Shown: positions 22,489-34,000 of the stretch, piece after piece | Numbering within the stretch: the stretch's first letter is position 1 | Layout: each line of letters opens with the position of its first letter | From: Podochytrium sp. JEL0797 | Lineage: Eukaryota; Chytridiomycota; Chytridiomycetes; Chytridiales; Chytriomycetaceae | Assembly (NCBI GenBank): GCA_027596195.1 | Contig: JADGJG010000147.1 | Location: 1-36,722 of the forward strand | Direction: 5' to 3' | DNA: 36,722 bases | The notes under the pieces: generated by a model | The model's input: the letters and a program-made list of their open reading frames with translations, nothing else | Database searches by the model: none | Told to the model about the DNA's origin: nothing | Program-made: the position numbers and the translations under genes

Positions 22489-24607
22489 CTACTTTGCCGA
22501 TGACGAAGCTTCGTTAATTTCCTTCATCAATGCCTGGATCTCGGCCTTGGTTTCGTGGGCCTCTGCGATTCTCTTATCAAGAGATGTGTTCAGCATGTCG
22601 ACGATGGATTGGAGCGGGTCCGAGACGACACGGGTAAATTCGCGGTCATACGTTTCCTGATATATTGGTTGGTTGCGTCGAAGTAATAAGGAAAAAAAAT
22701 ACACACCAGCAACTTGGATTCGAGAGTTTTCTGCTCTTCGGTGATTTTTGAAATAAATCTGTCCTGCGCCGATGACCAACGAAGGGTAGAGAACCAAACG
22801 CCTAATTCATGAACAGTCAGAAACACATCAGAAACCGGAACGCTCAAACAAAGATGTACGAACCAGCACCCGCCACCAAAGCAGTCGAAGGAATCGAAAT
22901 CGCCCATGGGACCCCCAAGTACGTCATAAAGACCCCGCCTGTCGCAATCGCCACCTGCGATGAAAACATGCCCCTCACAATCTGATCCGCCTTTTCCTGA
23001 ACATCCTGCACAGGTTCCGACACGTCAAACCCAGACGCCACGACATTCTTCAACACGAACGCGTCGACGCTGACGCCTCCGTTTTTCGCGGGAGCTTGTT
23101 TGTCGAGGAGGTCGAGGATTCGCGAAACGTCCGATTGGAAGGATTTCGTGGCCGCGTAGGTCGACAAGGCGTGTTTGTCGTTGGCGAACGAGGCGAGCTC
23201 GGAGCGCATGCGCGCATAGAGTGTGTATAATCCTTCGTTCAGCTTTCCGATCGAGTACGTCATCTGTCTTGGGATTAATCATCGGTCGCCCAAAAGAAAC
23301 AAAACATACCCTATACTCCGCATTCGTCAACGAATTCCCTCTCACCCTCGCCTCCAAATCCTGACTCACATCCCCCCGCACAACCACCGCACCCAACCCA
23401 ACCCCAGAAAAGTACTCTCTCAAACTCGCCAACAACCCACCCACCTTCTCACCAACCCGGCTCAAGTCTCCTTCCACAAACCCACGCCTCAACCTCTCCT
23501 CCTCCTTTTTCAGCCCCACCGACAAGACGTTTCCAACCCGTGCCTTGACACCTTCCAACAGAATCAACGAGTTGTCCAAATCATTGTCGAGCCCTGCAGC
23601 GGCTTGACGCGCCGTGTAGAGCGTGGCTGCGTTTTGCGCGGATTCACGCGCGTTAGTGGAGCTCACGCGTTGGAGGATTTGCGTCTTGACGTCTTGGAGC
23701 CCCGAGGCGGTCCAGGAAGTCAGAAAAGTGGGGGCAGTGGGGTCGCGTTGTGCGAGGCGTGCGGCGTGGGTGTTGATGGGGAAGATGGGGAGTTCTGGGG
23801 ATGGGGAAGTGGAGGAGAGTTCCGCGACGCGCGAGGAGATGTAGGTGTTGAGGTCTGATGGCGATGGGGAGGAGGAGTCGGAGGAATTGACAGCAATCAA
23901 GACGTTGGGCTTTTCGGCGAATTTTTCGAGAAATTCGGTTTCTGAGAGGGAAGAGAGGGGAGACGCGGCAGGGGTCACGAGGATGGTGAGATCTGAACTG
24001 TGAATGGCTTGAGAGTGGGTAGGGTTGGAAGTGGAGTTTGGCAGGATCACGATTTCCGTGTTGTAGTTGTTGAGCCATTCGAGACCAAGAGAAATGTTCA
24101 GTTGCTGGTTCTCTTCATTCGCAGCTTTCGAATATTCTGTTCCGTATCTGAATGGGGAAGGGATCAGAGCCTGGAATCGAAGGCGATCAAAACTCACTTG
24201 ACGGTCACCACTTGATTGTCCTTCCACGCATCTGCCAATGTCTTTTGCTCGTCCACAACCTCAGAAACTTGAGTGTTTTCGCACAGTGCATTCACGAACG
24301 CTTCTTTTCCGGCGAACGGTGACCCGACCACTGGAACAACTCCGTCAGCAGATGAAGGGGTAGTCCAACACAGGGAAGTGCTTTACCTGTGACTCTGAAC
24401 ACATCGCCAGCCTTCTTGGGCTCCAATCTGCAGCAAATCTTGGTTCAACTTTCATTCATTCTCTTATCTTCACCTCTGCAATGAGACCGCGTCCGTCTGG
24501 CTCTGGAGGACTCTGAGGCGATCCGCAATGGACGCAATGGTTCCTGCATGTTGATGGCGGACCAGGCGAGAAGCGAAAGGCGGGATCCGTTTCGCTCCCA
24601 AAATCAT
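22489..24607 (-). CDS. Mmc1-like dynamin-superfamily mitochondrial protein
   Basis: Seven exons (24607-24474, 24427-24387, 24330-24198, 24147-23310, 23263-22864, 22801-22707, 22656-22489) sum to 1809 nt and give 602 residues. The N-terminus MILGAKRIPPFASRLVRHQH is basic and amphipathic, a typical mitochondrial presequence, which decided the start. A P-loop-like GSPFAGKEAFVNAL occurs near residue 60, with Glu where Ser/Thr is normal. No DxxG is seen at the expected G3 strand, and G4 is only NSSD. Long helical segments follow, then a hydrophobic hairpin (SSQVAIATGGVFMTYLGVPW to STALVAGA) and a terminal coiled coil. Layout and degenerate G motifs best fit the fungal Mmc1 family of matrix-side inner-membrane cristae proteins; another bacterial-dynamin-like protein is possible. 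It starts 42 bp after the Trs33 stop on the same strand. Confidence 0.65.
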
Positions 24608-24649
24608 TTTTCGGGAAAACGGAAAACGAAGAACATCTCTTTTATTATT

Positions 24650-25432
24650 TTATGAACGGAATTTGATCTGGAATGTGCCTGGGAGAGAAACACGTGTGAG
24701 TATCGCAATCAACCACCGATAAACACGACTCACATTGCGGAATATTCGAAACCTCCGCAATCACCGTGCTCGACACGCCGAGATTCGCAAGAGCCCCTCG
24801 AATCAACCCACAGGGAAACGCGGCATGCTGCGAAATCAAGGCAAGAACAAGATCAGCAAGGATTCCCCTGCCACAACAAAACCGCTCACCGGAAGCGCGA
24901 GCTGTGAAGTCTCAGTCGCCGTGTTTGCCGCCATTCTCGAAAACCAACGAAAGTTGTTGTCCGTCAGCACATAGACGCCCTTTGTGGTTGTAGAGAATCG
25001 GGTTATTTGGCGCAAGAATGCCGGGATCCGAAGCAATTTTCCAATACCCGATGGTTGGTTTTGAGGTTGTCGATTTGCTTGTTGAACACGGTGAGCCAGA
25101 AGTCTTTGCAGATGAATTTGACAATCTCAAGGTTGTCTGCGAAGCGCGGGCGGTCGCGGGTTGCCCTGCCGGTTGGTTGGACGCTTTCAATTCCCGGGGA
25201 ACCAACAGGGCCATGCATTCACGAACCTCTCCGTCAGGCCCATTCCGACTCGGTATCCCAACATCTCGAGCTTAAAGTATGCGGCCTCGCGATCCTCGTC
25301 GCCGGCAACTGTTGTTGTTTCAAGCGAAGAATTTCCACACGACAGAGCCATGTTCACGGCCTCGATCATCAGAAGATCCATAACAGAGTCGCATACGAAT
25401 TTCGTCGAAACGTGGGCGGTGGAGGTTTCCAT
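24650..25432 (-). CDS. TRS33: TRAPP complex subunit TRAPPC6/Trs33
   Basis: Bet3-family core subunit of the TRAPP tethering complex (Rab GEF for ER-Golgi and Golgi traffic). Exons 25432-25227, 25165-25048, 24979-24890, 24827-24734 and 24678-24650 total 537 nt and give 178 residues, the normal family size. Diagnostic blocks: [52 protein letters not shown], and [16 protein letters not shown] with [19 protein letters not shown] at the C-terminus. The first intron uses a GTTCGT donor. The last exon is only 29 nt but restores the conserved C-terminal strand. The stop is followed within 10 nt by AATAAA-like sequence and then by the downstream gene. Confidence 0.95.
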
Positions 25433-26436
25433 TTTGGTGCCGTGTTGGAGATCTGCGAGTTCGCCAAAGTTTTTATTTCAGAACTCGGATTGAGGTCAGA
25501 TTGAGGTCAAAGTTGAACGTATTATTTAAGGAATAGGAACACGAATTCATTTGCAGGAGCTGCAGATTTCCAGAGAAGATTTGCATTGATTTCGCTCACG
25601 CAAAATATTTTTACGGATATTGACAGGATATTGATAGATGAATGAAGCAGAAGCTCGAAGACGCCCCCATGTTTTCATATATCTTAATTCACTACGACAA
25701 CCTTCAGTTGACTTTTCTTGTTTGGAGTCTTTTGATTTTTTTCGCGCTCGGCGCTCATCACATCCGGCCAGCAATGGAGGGAATCGCATTTTGGCCTAAT
25801 TCAGCGAAAACGCGCAGCAACCGATTCTCGATCTGAAAACATGAATCTCTCTGCCTGACTCCACTGGATCGAATGCGCCGGTTTCGCCCAAACCAGACGA
25901 GATGAACGAACTAACTCAATTCGCCGTGGCGTCGATTTTGGGCGCGCAAGAAGGGAATGCAAGAGCTGCGTCGAGCAGTGAGAATCATTGGTGCGCAGGG
26001 AAAGCTCTACAGTTTGATTTGGCAACCTTTGCGCAGATGAGATGAGCACGTGGGTTTTTCGAAATTTGAAACACGCGCTGGAGAATCAACCAAATGGAAC
26101 ACGGGTGGAAAATCGATGAAATGATTAGATAAAACGAGCTTGAAATGTTTACAGCTAGTAAGACTAAAAATGAGAATTTTTCGCGCCATAAATCTCAATT
26201 TTCCATTCCATTATTTGTGTCTCGTGGGGGTGTCTTCCAATTTCAAAATCTTTCATTTCAACTGCGGGGATCTATTTGCGGAACCGAAGTTGGAGGAAGT
26301 TGTTCCAGAAAAAGAAGCTTCGAAACCGGTGTCACGCGGACACGCCGACAGCTTCAAGCCCCAACTCCAAAACACTCCAACCTCAAACAGTTTCAGGTCA
26401 ACACACGTATTCCGGAACCGAACCGAAACTCGAACC
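25433..26436. promoter_or_regulatory. Divergent intergenic region upstream of TRS33 and STE12
   Basis: About 1.0 kb, the largest gap between recognised genes. It contains an exact TGAAACA pheromone response element at 26067-26073 and a CACGTG E-box at about 26047-26052. The reading frame is open without a stop from at least 26140 to the STE12 ATG, so a longer N-terminus from an in-frame ATG at 26170 cannot be excluded. No other gene is seen. Confidence 0.5.
26067..26073 (+). promoter_or_regulatory. Candidate Ste12-binding pheromone response element
   Basis: Exact match to TGAAACA, the binding site established for yeast Ste12, located 364 bases upstream of the STE12 start codon chosen here. 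It suggests possible autoregulation. A 7-mer can occur by chance in a 1-kb region. Confidence 0.4.
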
Positions 26437-28431
26437 ATGTCCAACAAGCGATCACACCGCCAAAAATCGGCAGAATCCGCCCCCGTTCCCCACGACAACA
26501 ACCAACAACCCCTCCTCGATCCTGATCACCACGCCGCCTCCCTCGACGCGCTCAAGCTCTTCCTCGTGACTGCTCCCTCAGCATGGCCCCAAGGCCAAGC
26601 CATCAAGCGCCTACGTCTCCCCACAGGCGAAAGCATCGCCTGCGTGCTCTGGAACAACCTGTACCACATCACCGGAACCGATATCGTCAAAGCGCTTCAC
26701 TTTCGATTCGCCGCGTTTGGTCGACCCGTGCAGATATTCAAAAAATTCGAGGAGGGTGTGTTTAGCGACTTGCGCAATTTGAAGCCCGGTGTGGATGCGA
26801 GTTTGGAGGAACCGAGGAGTCCGTTGCTCGAGTTTTTGTTCAAGGCGAATTGTATCCGTACGCAAAAGAAGCAGAAGGTGTTTTATTGGTTTTCTGTGCC
26901 ACATGATCGGTTGTTTTTGGTGGGTTTTCTTGAGTTTTGGGTAACGGCTTTATTCTTACGATTCTGTGACGATTAGGATGCTTTGGAACGCGACATAAAG
27001 CGCGAGGCTCAAGGGTTGGAACCCACAACCACGCCATCAGGTATGGCTCCAGACGTCGCAATGAATCTTGCCAAGCAGCAATGTCTCCCGACGTTTGCGC
27101 TTCCAACAGACGCCAACAACCCCTCCAACACTCCGGGAGTATTTTCGAGACAACCCTCTGCCCAAGACAACTTTGGGGGAAGCTCTTCAACTCCCAACAT
27201 GCAACTGCATCAGCAACAACAATTCACAAACGCGGAATACGAACAAGAACTCTTTAACCAAGCCCTCAGTGCAGTCACCTCCCAAGTCAACTCCCCCTAC
27301 CTCGACGCCAACAACAACTTCCAACTCCCTGTCTCGTTCCAACAACAACCGTTCCTCCCATCCCCACTCTTGCAAAACACCCGCCTCTCCCCGCTCTCCA
27401 TGACCCACCACTTTATCCCACCAGCCCAGTTCCTCCCACCCCAACAACAACAACTCTCAAGCCCCAACTCCCCCGAAAAACGAGCCCGCCTCGAAGTCCC
27501 AAGGCCCTCCAGCCTCAGCTCCAACAGCACAAACACAAGCCCCACCCACAAAACCCTCAAACTCCCCACCAGCTCCCCCTCCTCCCTCCTCGAAACTTCT
27601 CCGACATTCAAACAACGCCCCCTCCCCGCAACCACCACACGTCCATCCGCCTCCTCAACATCCCCAACCAACCCACACCACCCCATGCACCCCGACCAAT
27701 TCCGCAACGCGACGGATTTGCGCCACTTCACGTGCCACAAGTGCACGCAAACTTTCAAACGGTTTGAACACCTGAAAAGACATTACCGCCTGCATACGGG
27801 AGAGAAACCGTTCGCGTGTACCGTTCACGGGTGCTCAAAGCGGTTCGCACGGGCGGATGGATTCGGGGCGCATTTGAAGACGCATGGGTTGAGTAGCGGG
27901 GAGGTGGCGGCGGCGGTGAGGAAGGTGCAGGAAGAGGTTGGGGATGATGGGGATGAAGGGGAAGGGAGTGGTGGAGAAGGGGGGGTGGGGGAGCCTGAAT
28001 TGAGTGGGGAGTCTCCCTTGGCGCTGGTGACTCCGTTAAGTATGATGGCGAATCATCAGGCGAATGGGTCTTTGCCGTTGGCGGGGAACATGTTTTCGCA
28101 GTCGGTGTTGTTGCAAGGGATGCAGGTGGGTGCGGGGATGTATCCTCAGGAGATGGAGCAGTTGCATGCGAATCAGGACATGTTGCTGCAGCAGCAGCAA
28201 AATCAGCAGCAGCAACAGTTTCAGCAGAATCAGGGGCAATCGATGGAGGAATTTTCGACCTTTTTCAATATGGGGGAGGAATCGCCGACTTCGCTGAGTT
28301 TGCCGGATGCGTCCGCGTTTTTGTCGTCGGAGCAGCAGCAACAGCAAAATCTGAATCAGCAGCTGTATAAACCTCTGCAGCAGCAATATTTCAACTTTCA
28401 GGTGCCGAGTCATGGGAATTTGCACTTTTGA
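26437..28431 (+). CDS. STE12: Transcription factor Ste12 with two C2H2 zinc fingers
   Basis: MAP-kinase-controlled transcription factor for mating and invasive growth genes. Two exons (26437-26919, 26977-28431) in phase 0 give 645 residues. The STE homeodomain-like region spans about residues 38-175: LFLVTAPSAWPQG, ESIACVLWNNLYHITGTDI, FRFAAFGRPV, KKFEEGVFSDLRNLK, RTQKKQKVFYWFSVPHDRLF, then DALERDIKRE after the intron. Two C2H2 fingers begin at Cys414 (CHKC and CTVHGC, with HLKRHYRLHTGEKPFAC), the arrangement of Ste12 in filamentous and early-diverging fungi, not budding yeast. The linker is Pro/Ser-rich and the C-terminus is Gln-rich with short CAG/CAA runs (28186-28220, 28331-28350), a likely activation region. 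The start is the first ATG after the upstream leader; a longer form is possible. Confidence 0.95.
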
Positions 28432-28616
28432 TTGTTTTGATTTTGACAAACTTCGTTTTTGTACCTTAATTTGAATATAAAAGTTAATCATGACGTGGAT
28501 TCTCTTTCCATGATTTAGTGATAATGATTTCTAAACCGTGCGATCGAAGTTGGTGTGATATCATTTTCTCGGGTGTAATCGGGGAAAAAGAAAAAAAAAC
28601 ACATTGAAATCCGCAC

Positions 28617-29911
28617 ATGTCTTTCCAAACGCCCGCAAACCTCGTTGCCCCGATCGCCCCCTCCGGAAACGGAGCACCCTCTAGAAACACCTTTGTTCTT
28701 AAGGCCGGTCTCGCCCAGAACCTCAAGGTACGCTTCCGATCATCCCTTGGAAAGCTGTGTTTTCACCGATCCCCCCAAGTTTTGAGCTTTCTAATCTCTG
28801 ATCGGATCTGAATTCAAAAAGGGCGGTGTGATCATGGATGTGATCAACGCTGAGCAAGCTCGTATCGCCGAGGAAGCTGGTGCCTGTGCCGTGATGGCTC
28901 TCGAACGTGTCCCGGCCGACATCCGAAAGAACGGTTCGTGGCGCCGAAAACGGAAAATTGTGGCTTCATCAACCTTAAAACTCATCGTTGTGAATTCAGG
29001 CGGAGTCGCGCGCATGAGTGACCCCCAAATGATCAAGGAGATCCAAGCCGCGGTCTCAATCCCCGTTATGGCAAAGGTCCGGATCGGGCACTTTGTGGAA
29101 GCGCAAATTCTCGAGGCCATTGAAGTCGATTACATTGACGAGTCTGAAGTTCTGACTCCTGCCGATGATGCGCACCACATTGACAAACAGCAGTTTGGGG
29201 TTCCGTTCGTGTGTGGTTGCAAGAACTTGGGTGAGTTTGCTTTTTTGGTTTCCGATTCGATGTCGCATCGCGTGCGATCTAGATTTCCCTTTTTTAATTC
29301 TTGGTTACTTGTATTGATCCCTTGTTTTGCAATCTGACAGGCGAGGCCCTCAGACGCATTTCCGAAGGCGCTGCCATGATCAGAACCAAGGGTGAAGCTG
29401 GAACCGGAAACGTGGTCGAAGCCGTGAGACACGCGCGAACCTTGATGAGCCAGATTCGTCAAGTCCAGGCCATGGCCGATGAGGAATTGTACGCATACGC
29501 CAAGGACATTCAGGCCCCGCACCACTTGTTGCTGGAGGTGAAGAAGCTCGGACGTTTGCCAGTTGTCAACTTTGCTGCTGGTTTGTTTTTTTGTTTTGGT
29601 TCTGGGCGCAGTTTTGTTTGTTTGGGGCTGACAAATTCGGCGATTTTTGCTTCCTCCGAACAGGTGGTGTTGCAACCCCCGCCGATGCCGCCCTCATGAT
29701 GCAACTCGGAATGGACGGAGTGTTTGTTGGATCCGGAATCTTCAAGTCCGGAGACCCTGCCAAACGTGCTCGCGCGATCGTGCAGGCCGTGACCAACTTC
29801 AGAAACCCCAAGGTGCTTGCCGAGGTGTCTGAGAACTTGGGAGAGGCGATGGTTGGAATCAACATTTCGGATTTGCCTGCCAACGAGATCTACTCTGGTC
29901 GTGGAAACTGA
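28617..29911 (+). CDS. SNZ1: Pyridoxal 5'-phosphate synthase subunit PdxS (Snz/Pdx1)
   Basis: Synthase half of the DXP-independent vitamin B6 enzyme, joining ribose 5-phosphate, glyceraldehyde 3-phosphate and ammonia. Exons 28617-28727, 28822-28933, 29000-29230, 29341-29580 and 29664-29911 total 942 nt and give 313 residues. Catalytic residues are all present at a constant offset of 19 from the Bacillus numbering: Asp43 in GGVIMDVIN, Lys100 in [10 protein letters not shown] and Lys168 in [11 protein letters not shown]. The phosphate loop [19 protein letters not shown] is intact. The ammonia-supplying glutaminase partner (Pdx2/Sno), often adjacent in yeasts, is not in this window. Intron 2 uses a GTTCGT donor. 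Confidence 0.97.
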
Positions 29912-30164
29912 TGAGGGGACAGGCGAAGCTGTCATAGTTTTTTTCATTCAATTCGTCTTATAAAACTGAGTAATCGAGTTATTTTGTCATTCAAATAATA
30001 TCACACTGTATGATGTGGTGCGTTTGCTTTTTGTTCTTTTTGTTCCAATCAAAATTCCGTGATAAATCTACTTTTCGGCGCGTGGAACTCAAGACTCCGC
30101 TGCGAAGCTCCAAAAATAGAGCTGGAGAGATTCTTAGCGATTCTAAAACACACCCAAAACAGAT

Positions 30165-31007
30165 ATGCAACTCCCCTCAAACCAGTCCGATCTTGCCGCA
30201 GTCTATTTGTCGGCGGCGCTGTCAATTCTCTCACTCTGCCTTCTCGTCGCGCTCACAGTATACCTTCTCGTGTGCGAATGGCCCAAGAAACACTCATTCA
30301 AGAATATGATGACACCCTTCAACTTATCGTTGTTGGTGATTTCAGTTTCCCAAGTCGGCCTGTTTGCGTGCCTGGCGGTTGTCGTGGCAAGCAAGAGCGA
30401 CTCGTTGGAAAGCAAACTGACTTCTGTGGTCTTGCAAGTCTTGATTGGGAACGTTGAAGCAGGATATGTGTACTATTGTCACCAGAGAATCAAGCGCACC
30501 ATGCCATGGACGCATGCGATTCTCACGCGACTCATGCCACTTTCTCCACTCTTCTTTTACGCTCCAGTCGTGTCTCAAAGTGTGCTCGCGTTCACTTACT
30601 ACGACGAAACCATATTGCAATTGGCATACCCATTCATCGCCGCAATCGCCACACTAACCTTCGACACTCTCTTCGTCTACGCATTCACGCGACACATTTC
30701 CAACGCCGAACTCGGAGGCCCCGAATTCCGCATCATCTCAAGACACGGAATTGCCACATGCATCCTCTGTTACGCGTCGGTGCTTCTGTTTTGTCTTTCG
30801 GTATCGGTTCCGCAGTTTGCTGAGTTTCAAAACTTGATGTTGGTGATTTGCAATGGGTTGTTGGTGGTTGTGTTTGTGGTGTTGTTTGGCATGAAGGTTT
30901 CACTGTATCAGTTGACGGAAAGTGAAGAGTTGCGGTCTATGGCGGGAATGAAGAGTCGAATTGCGGGGGCGAAACGGGCGTTAAATGAGTCGCAAATATC
31001 CATGTGA
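30165..31007 (+). CDS. Orphan seven-helix membrane protein
   Basis: Intronless gene of 280 residues that I cannot assign to a named family. Seven hydrophobic segments are visible, at about residues 10-38, 50-73, 85-110, 122-145, 150-176, 188-213 and 220-245. They follow a short N-terminus with an N-glycosylation sequon (NQS, residues 6-8), consistent with an outside N-terminus. The C-terminal tail is short and basic (MKSRIAGAKRALNESQ). This topology resembles GPCR-like receptors expanded in zoosporic fungi, but no diagnostic DRY, NPxxY or retinal-lysine motif was recognised. It sits 71 bp before the importin-9 start codon. Confidence 0.7.
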   Translation: MQLPSNQSDLAAVYLSAALSILSLCLLVALTVYLLVCEWPKKHSFKNMMTPFNLSLLVISVSQVGLFACLAVVVASKSDSLESKLTSVVLQVLIGNVEAGYVYYCHQRIKRTMPWTHAILTRLMPLSPLFFYAPVVSQSVLAFTYYDETILQLAYPFIAAIATLTFDTLFVYAFTRHISNAELGGPEFRIISRHGIATCILCYASVLLFCLSVSVPQFAEFQNLMLVICNGLLVVVFVVLFGMKVSLYQLTESEELRSMAGMKSRIAGAKRALNESQISM

Positions 31008-31078
31008 AATAGAAGAATATTGAGTAGAGCAGATTCGATGGTGATTGTTTTGTTTTGGTTTTTTCTTTCGACAACCAA

Positions 31079-34000
31079 ATGCTCACTTCGATGGGATCCA
31101 CCAACACGGCTGCTGTCGTCGAATGCCTCAACGCCATCCTAGGGGCAACAGACAACTCAACAAGGACGAATGCAGAGAACATGTTGAGCGCATTGGCCAA
31201 ACAGCCAGGTAAACCATCCCTCCCGAGTTGTTCGGAACACTCTAACCTCTACCGCAGGGTTTCCCGAATGCCTTGCCGATATTACCATGACCCAGAGTGC
31301 TCCCGTCCATTTGCGCCAGTCCGCGGGTGTGAGCTTGAAGAATCTAATCGACAAGCAGTGGAGTTCGCGGGAGTTTGGATTTGTGGGGCCAGAGCCTTCG
31401 CAGGAGGTTTGTATGGAATGGAGGGAAGCATTGAATTATATGGATACTGAATACAGAGTCGACAGGGCAAGGCTTTCATCAAGAAACTCGTCTTGGCTGG
31501 TCTGGCTGACAACGAATCGAGAATCCGCGTGTTGATGGTTCTCTCTCAGCTTCAGTTACCATACTCTAATGGTCCCACATACTCACCTCAAATCAACGCG
31601 ACTAGGCTGCCACGGCCACCAAAATCGTCAACATTGAAGACCTCGAATCCTGGCCCGAACTGTTCCATTCGCTCATGTCCAACTTGAAATCCGGTGTCCC
31701 CGAACAGATCCACGGCGCATTGCGTGTTGTGAGCAGCTTTGTGGATGATATCTCGGAAGTGCAGTTTTCGCAAATCGCGCCCGTGTTGTTGCCGCAAGTG
31801 TTTGAGATTTTCGCGAACCAGGTTTGAGAGGCCGCGGATTACCCCAAGTTGGGAACCAATTAAGCGTGGATTATTTACGTTTAAAACTGTTTTCAGAACT
31901 TCAACCCGCGTGTTCGGTCGCGCGCCGTTTCCGTGTTTCGAAAGTTCCTGGATACATTACACTCGGTTGAGCGTTCGAATCCAGCGATTGTCAAGCAATA
32001 CCTTGAGCCCCAGTTGCCCTCGTGGATGGCCTTGTTTCAACAAATCTTGGCGCCGAGGGACATGTCGAACGAGCAGATCATTTTCAAGACGGAGATTTTT
32101 TACGTAAACGAATCATTGCATTTGGCAGGGGCGGTTTTCCTGACTGATTTTCTTTTTTGAATCGTCCAGACTCTCGAATTCTTGGTCACAAAGTTCCCCG
32201 TCCCCATGCGACCCTTCTTCCCAGACACATTTCAACTCGTCTGGCAAAACGCAACCGCCTTGTATCCACTTTACAAATCCACGACCCTCACCCCAACCGA
32301 CGGAACCGACGCCGTCGAGGAGGTGGACACGGACGGCGACGTGATGGGAATGAATTCGCTGCTGTTCAACGTGTTTGCGATTTTGGGGGTGGGTGCCGAG
32401 AGCAAGTGGATGGATGGCCTGTTTGTGGGTGAAGGTGGCAGTGCGAGCGGGTTGATGAAGGCGTTGGTGGAAGTCGGGGTTTCGTATGCGCAGATTAGCG
32501 ATTCTCAGGTTCGTTGATGACTAGGTGCGGAAGCCATGATACTCATCCACCATTCGCGACACAGATTGAATCATGGGAATCGGACTTGAACACTTATATC
32601 CAAGAAGAAGAAGAGACAGCTCCATCCTTCACGATGCGATACGCCGTTTCCATGCTCTTTGACCAATTGACTGCACGACACTCGACGCGATTCATTCAGA
32701 GCCTGTTGGGTGCCGTCATGACCTTGTTTGAAGCTTCCAAAAAGGCACGTGAACAAGGCGACGCGAATTGGTGGCGGATGTTGGAATCGTGCTTGTATTG
32801 CATGACGATGGAACAGGAGGCGATTGTGGAGGCCGTGAAGGCTGGGAGGGTTGCTTTTGATTTTGATGGGTTTTTTGGTCACGTTGTGCAGGAGTGTATC
32901 AAGTGTTCGCGTGAGTCGCAGACTTTGCTGAGTGTTTTCGTACTGATGCCTTTTGTTTTACGCGAATGGCAGCTTGTCCTCTGTTGCAGTCGCGAGCTCT
33001 GATCTTCACAAGCATGTTCTCTTGCTTTATTCCGGAACATCAAATGGCGCAGTATATCCAAGCCATGACGGCTTCGTTGACCCCGGCTTGTGCGCTTCCG
33101 TGCAGAATCGGAGCCATCCGCGCTTTGACCAAGTATGTTTTTCTTATTTTTACAGTATATTCTACCGCTTCTAATTAGAAAACACGTCGAAACTCAGACT
33201 CGCAGCTCAACCCGAAATGTACCTTCACTTTGCTTCCTCCATTGGTCCCATTCTGGAGAGTGTTTGTACCATGATTCCAGCTGCAACGGAAGACCTCATG
33301 TTGCTGTTACTCGAGAGTCTGATTCCACTTGTGAAAGTGGATCAAGTCTTGATTACGAAATATGAGGCGCAGTTGATTCCGTTGTTGGTTTCGGTTTGGA
33401 CGCGCGATCCCGATGGTAAATTTTTGTGCATTGGAATCTTGCCCAACGCGTTTGCTAATCTTGGAATTTCGTTTAGACACTCTTGTGAACGTCTGTGTGA
33501 TGAATGTGTTTACCATCTTGTCCAAGAACAAGCTCATGTTTGATGCGCTGCAGACGCGATTGCTTCCACCGCTCTGTCACTCGATTGTCGACGTCAATTT
33601 GATGAACGCACAACCTGGAGTTTATGGAGTTGAGTTTTTTGATTTGCGTTTTACCTAGGCGCGACTTGTGTTGATGCTCAATCGATAGAGCGCCCTCATG
33701 CTTCTCGGAGTCCTCATCCGCGGCTCCACCGCCCCCCTCCCCCCCGCCTACATGACCACCCTCTTCCCATCCCTCCTCCGCGCCGTTCTCACATCTGAAG
33801 ACAGCTCCATCCTCCAAGAAGGCCAAGACTGTCTCCAGTCCCTCCTCCTCAAAGACATGTCTGCCGTTGTAAACTGGACGGACGGCACCAAATCCGGGCT
33901 CGCACATGTTCTCGACGTGATTGCACACCTGCTACGGGAGGAGAGTGATGAATCTTCTTGTGTGTTTCTTGGGGGTTTGATTACGGCTGTGATTCAAAAG

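Noticed and set aside
22844..23263. Independent membrane-protein gene starting MTYSIGKLNE
   Set aside because: This ATG is simply the first codon of an exon that continues the Mmc1-like protein in phase 0 from AEYR.
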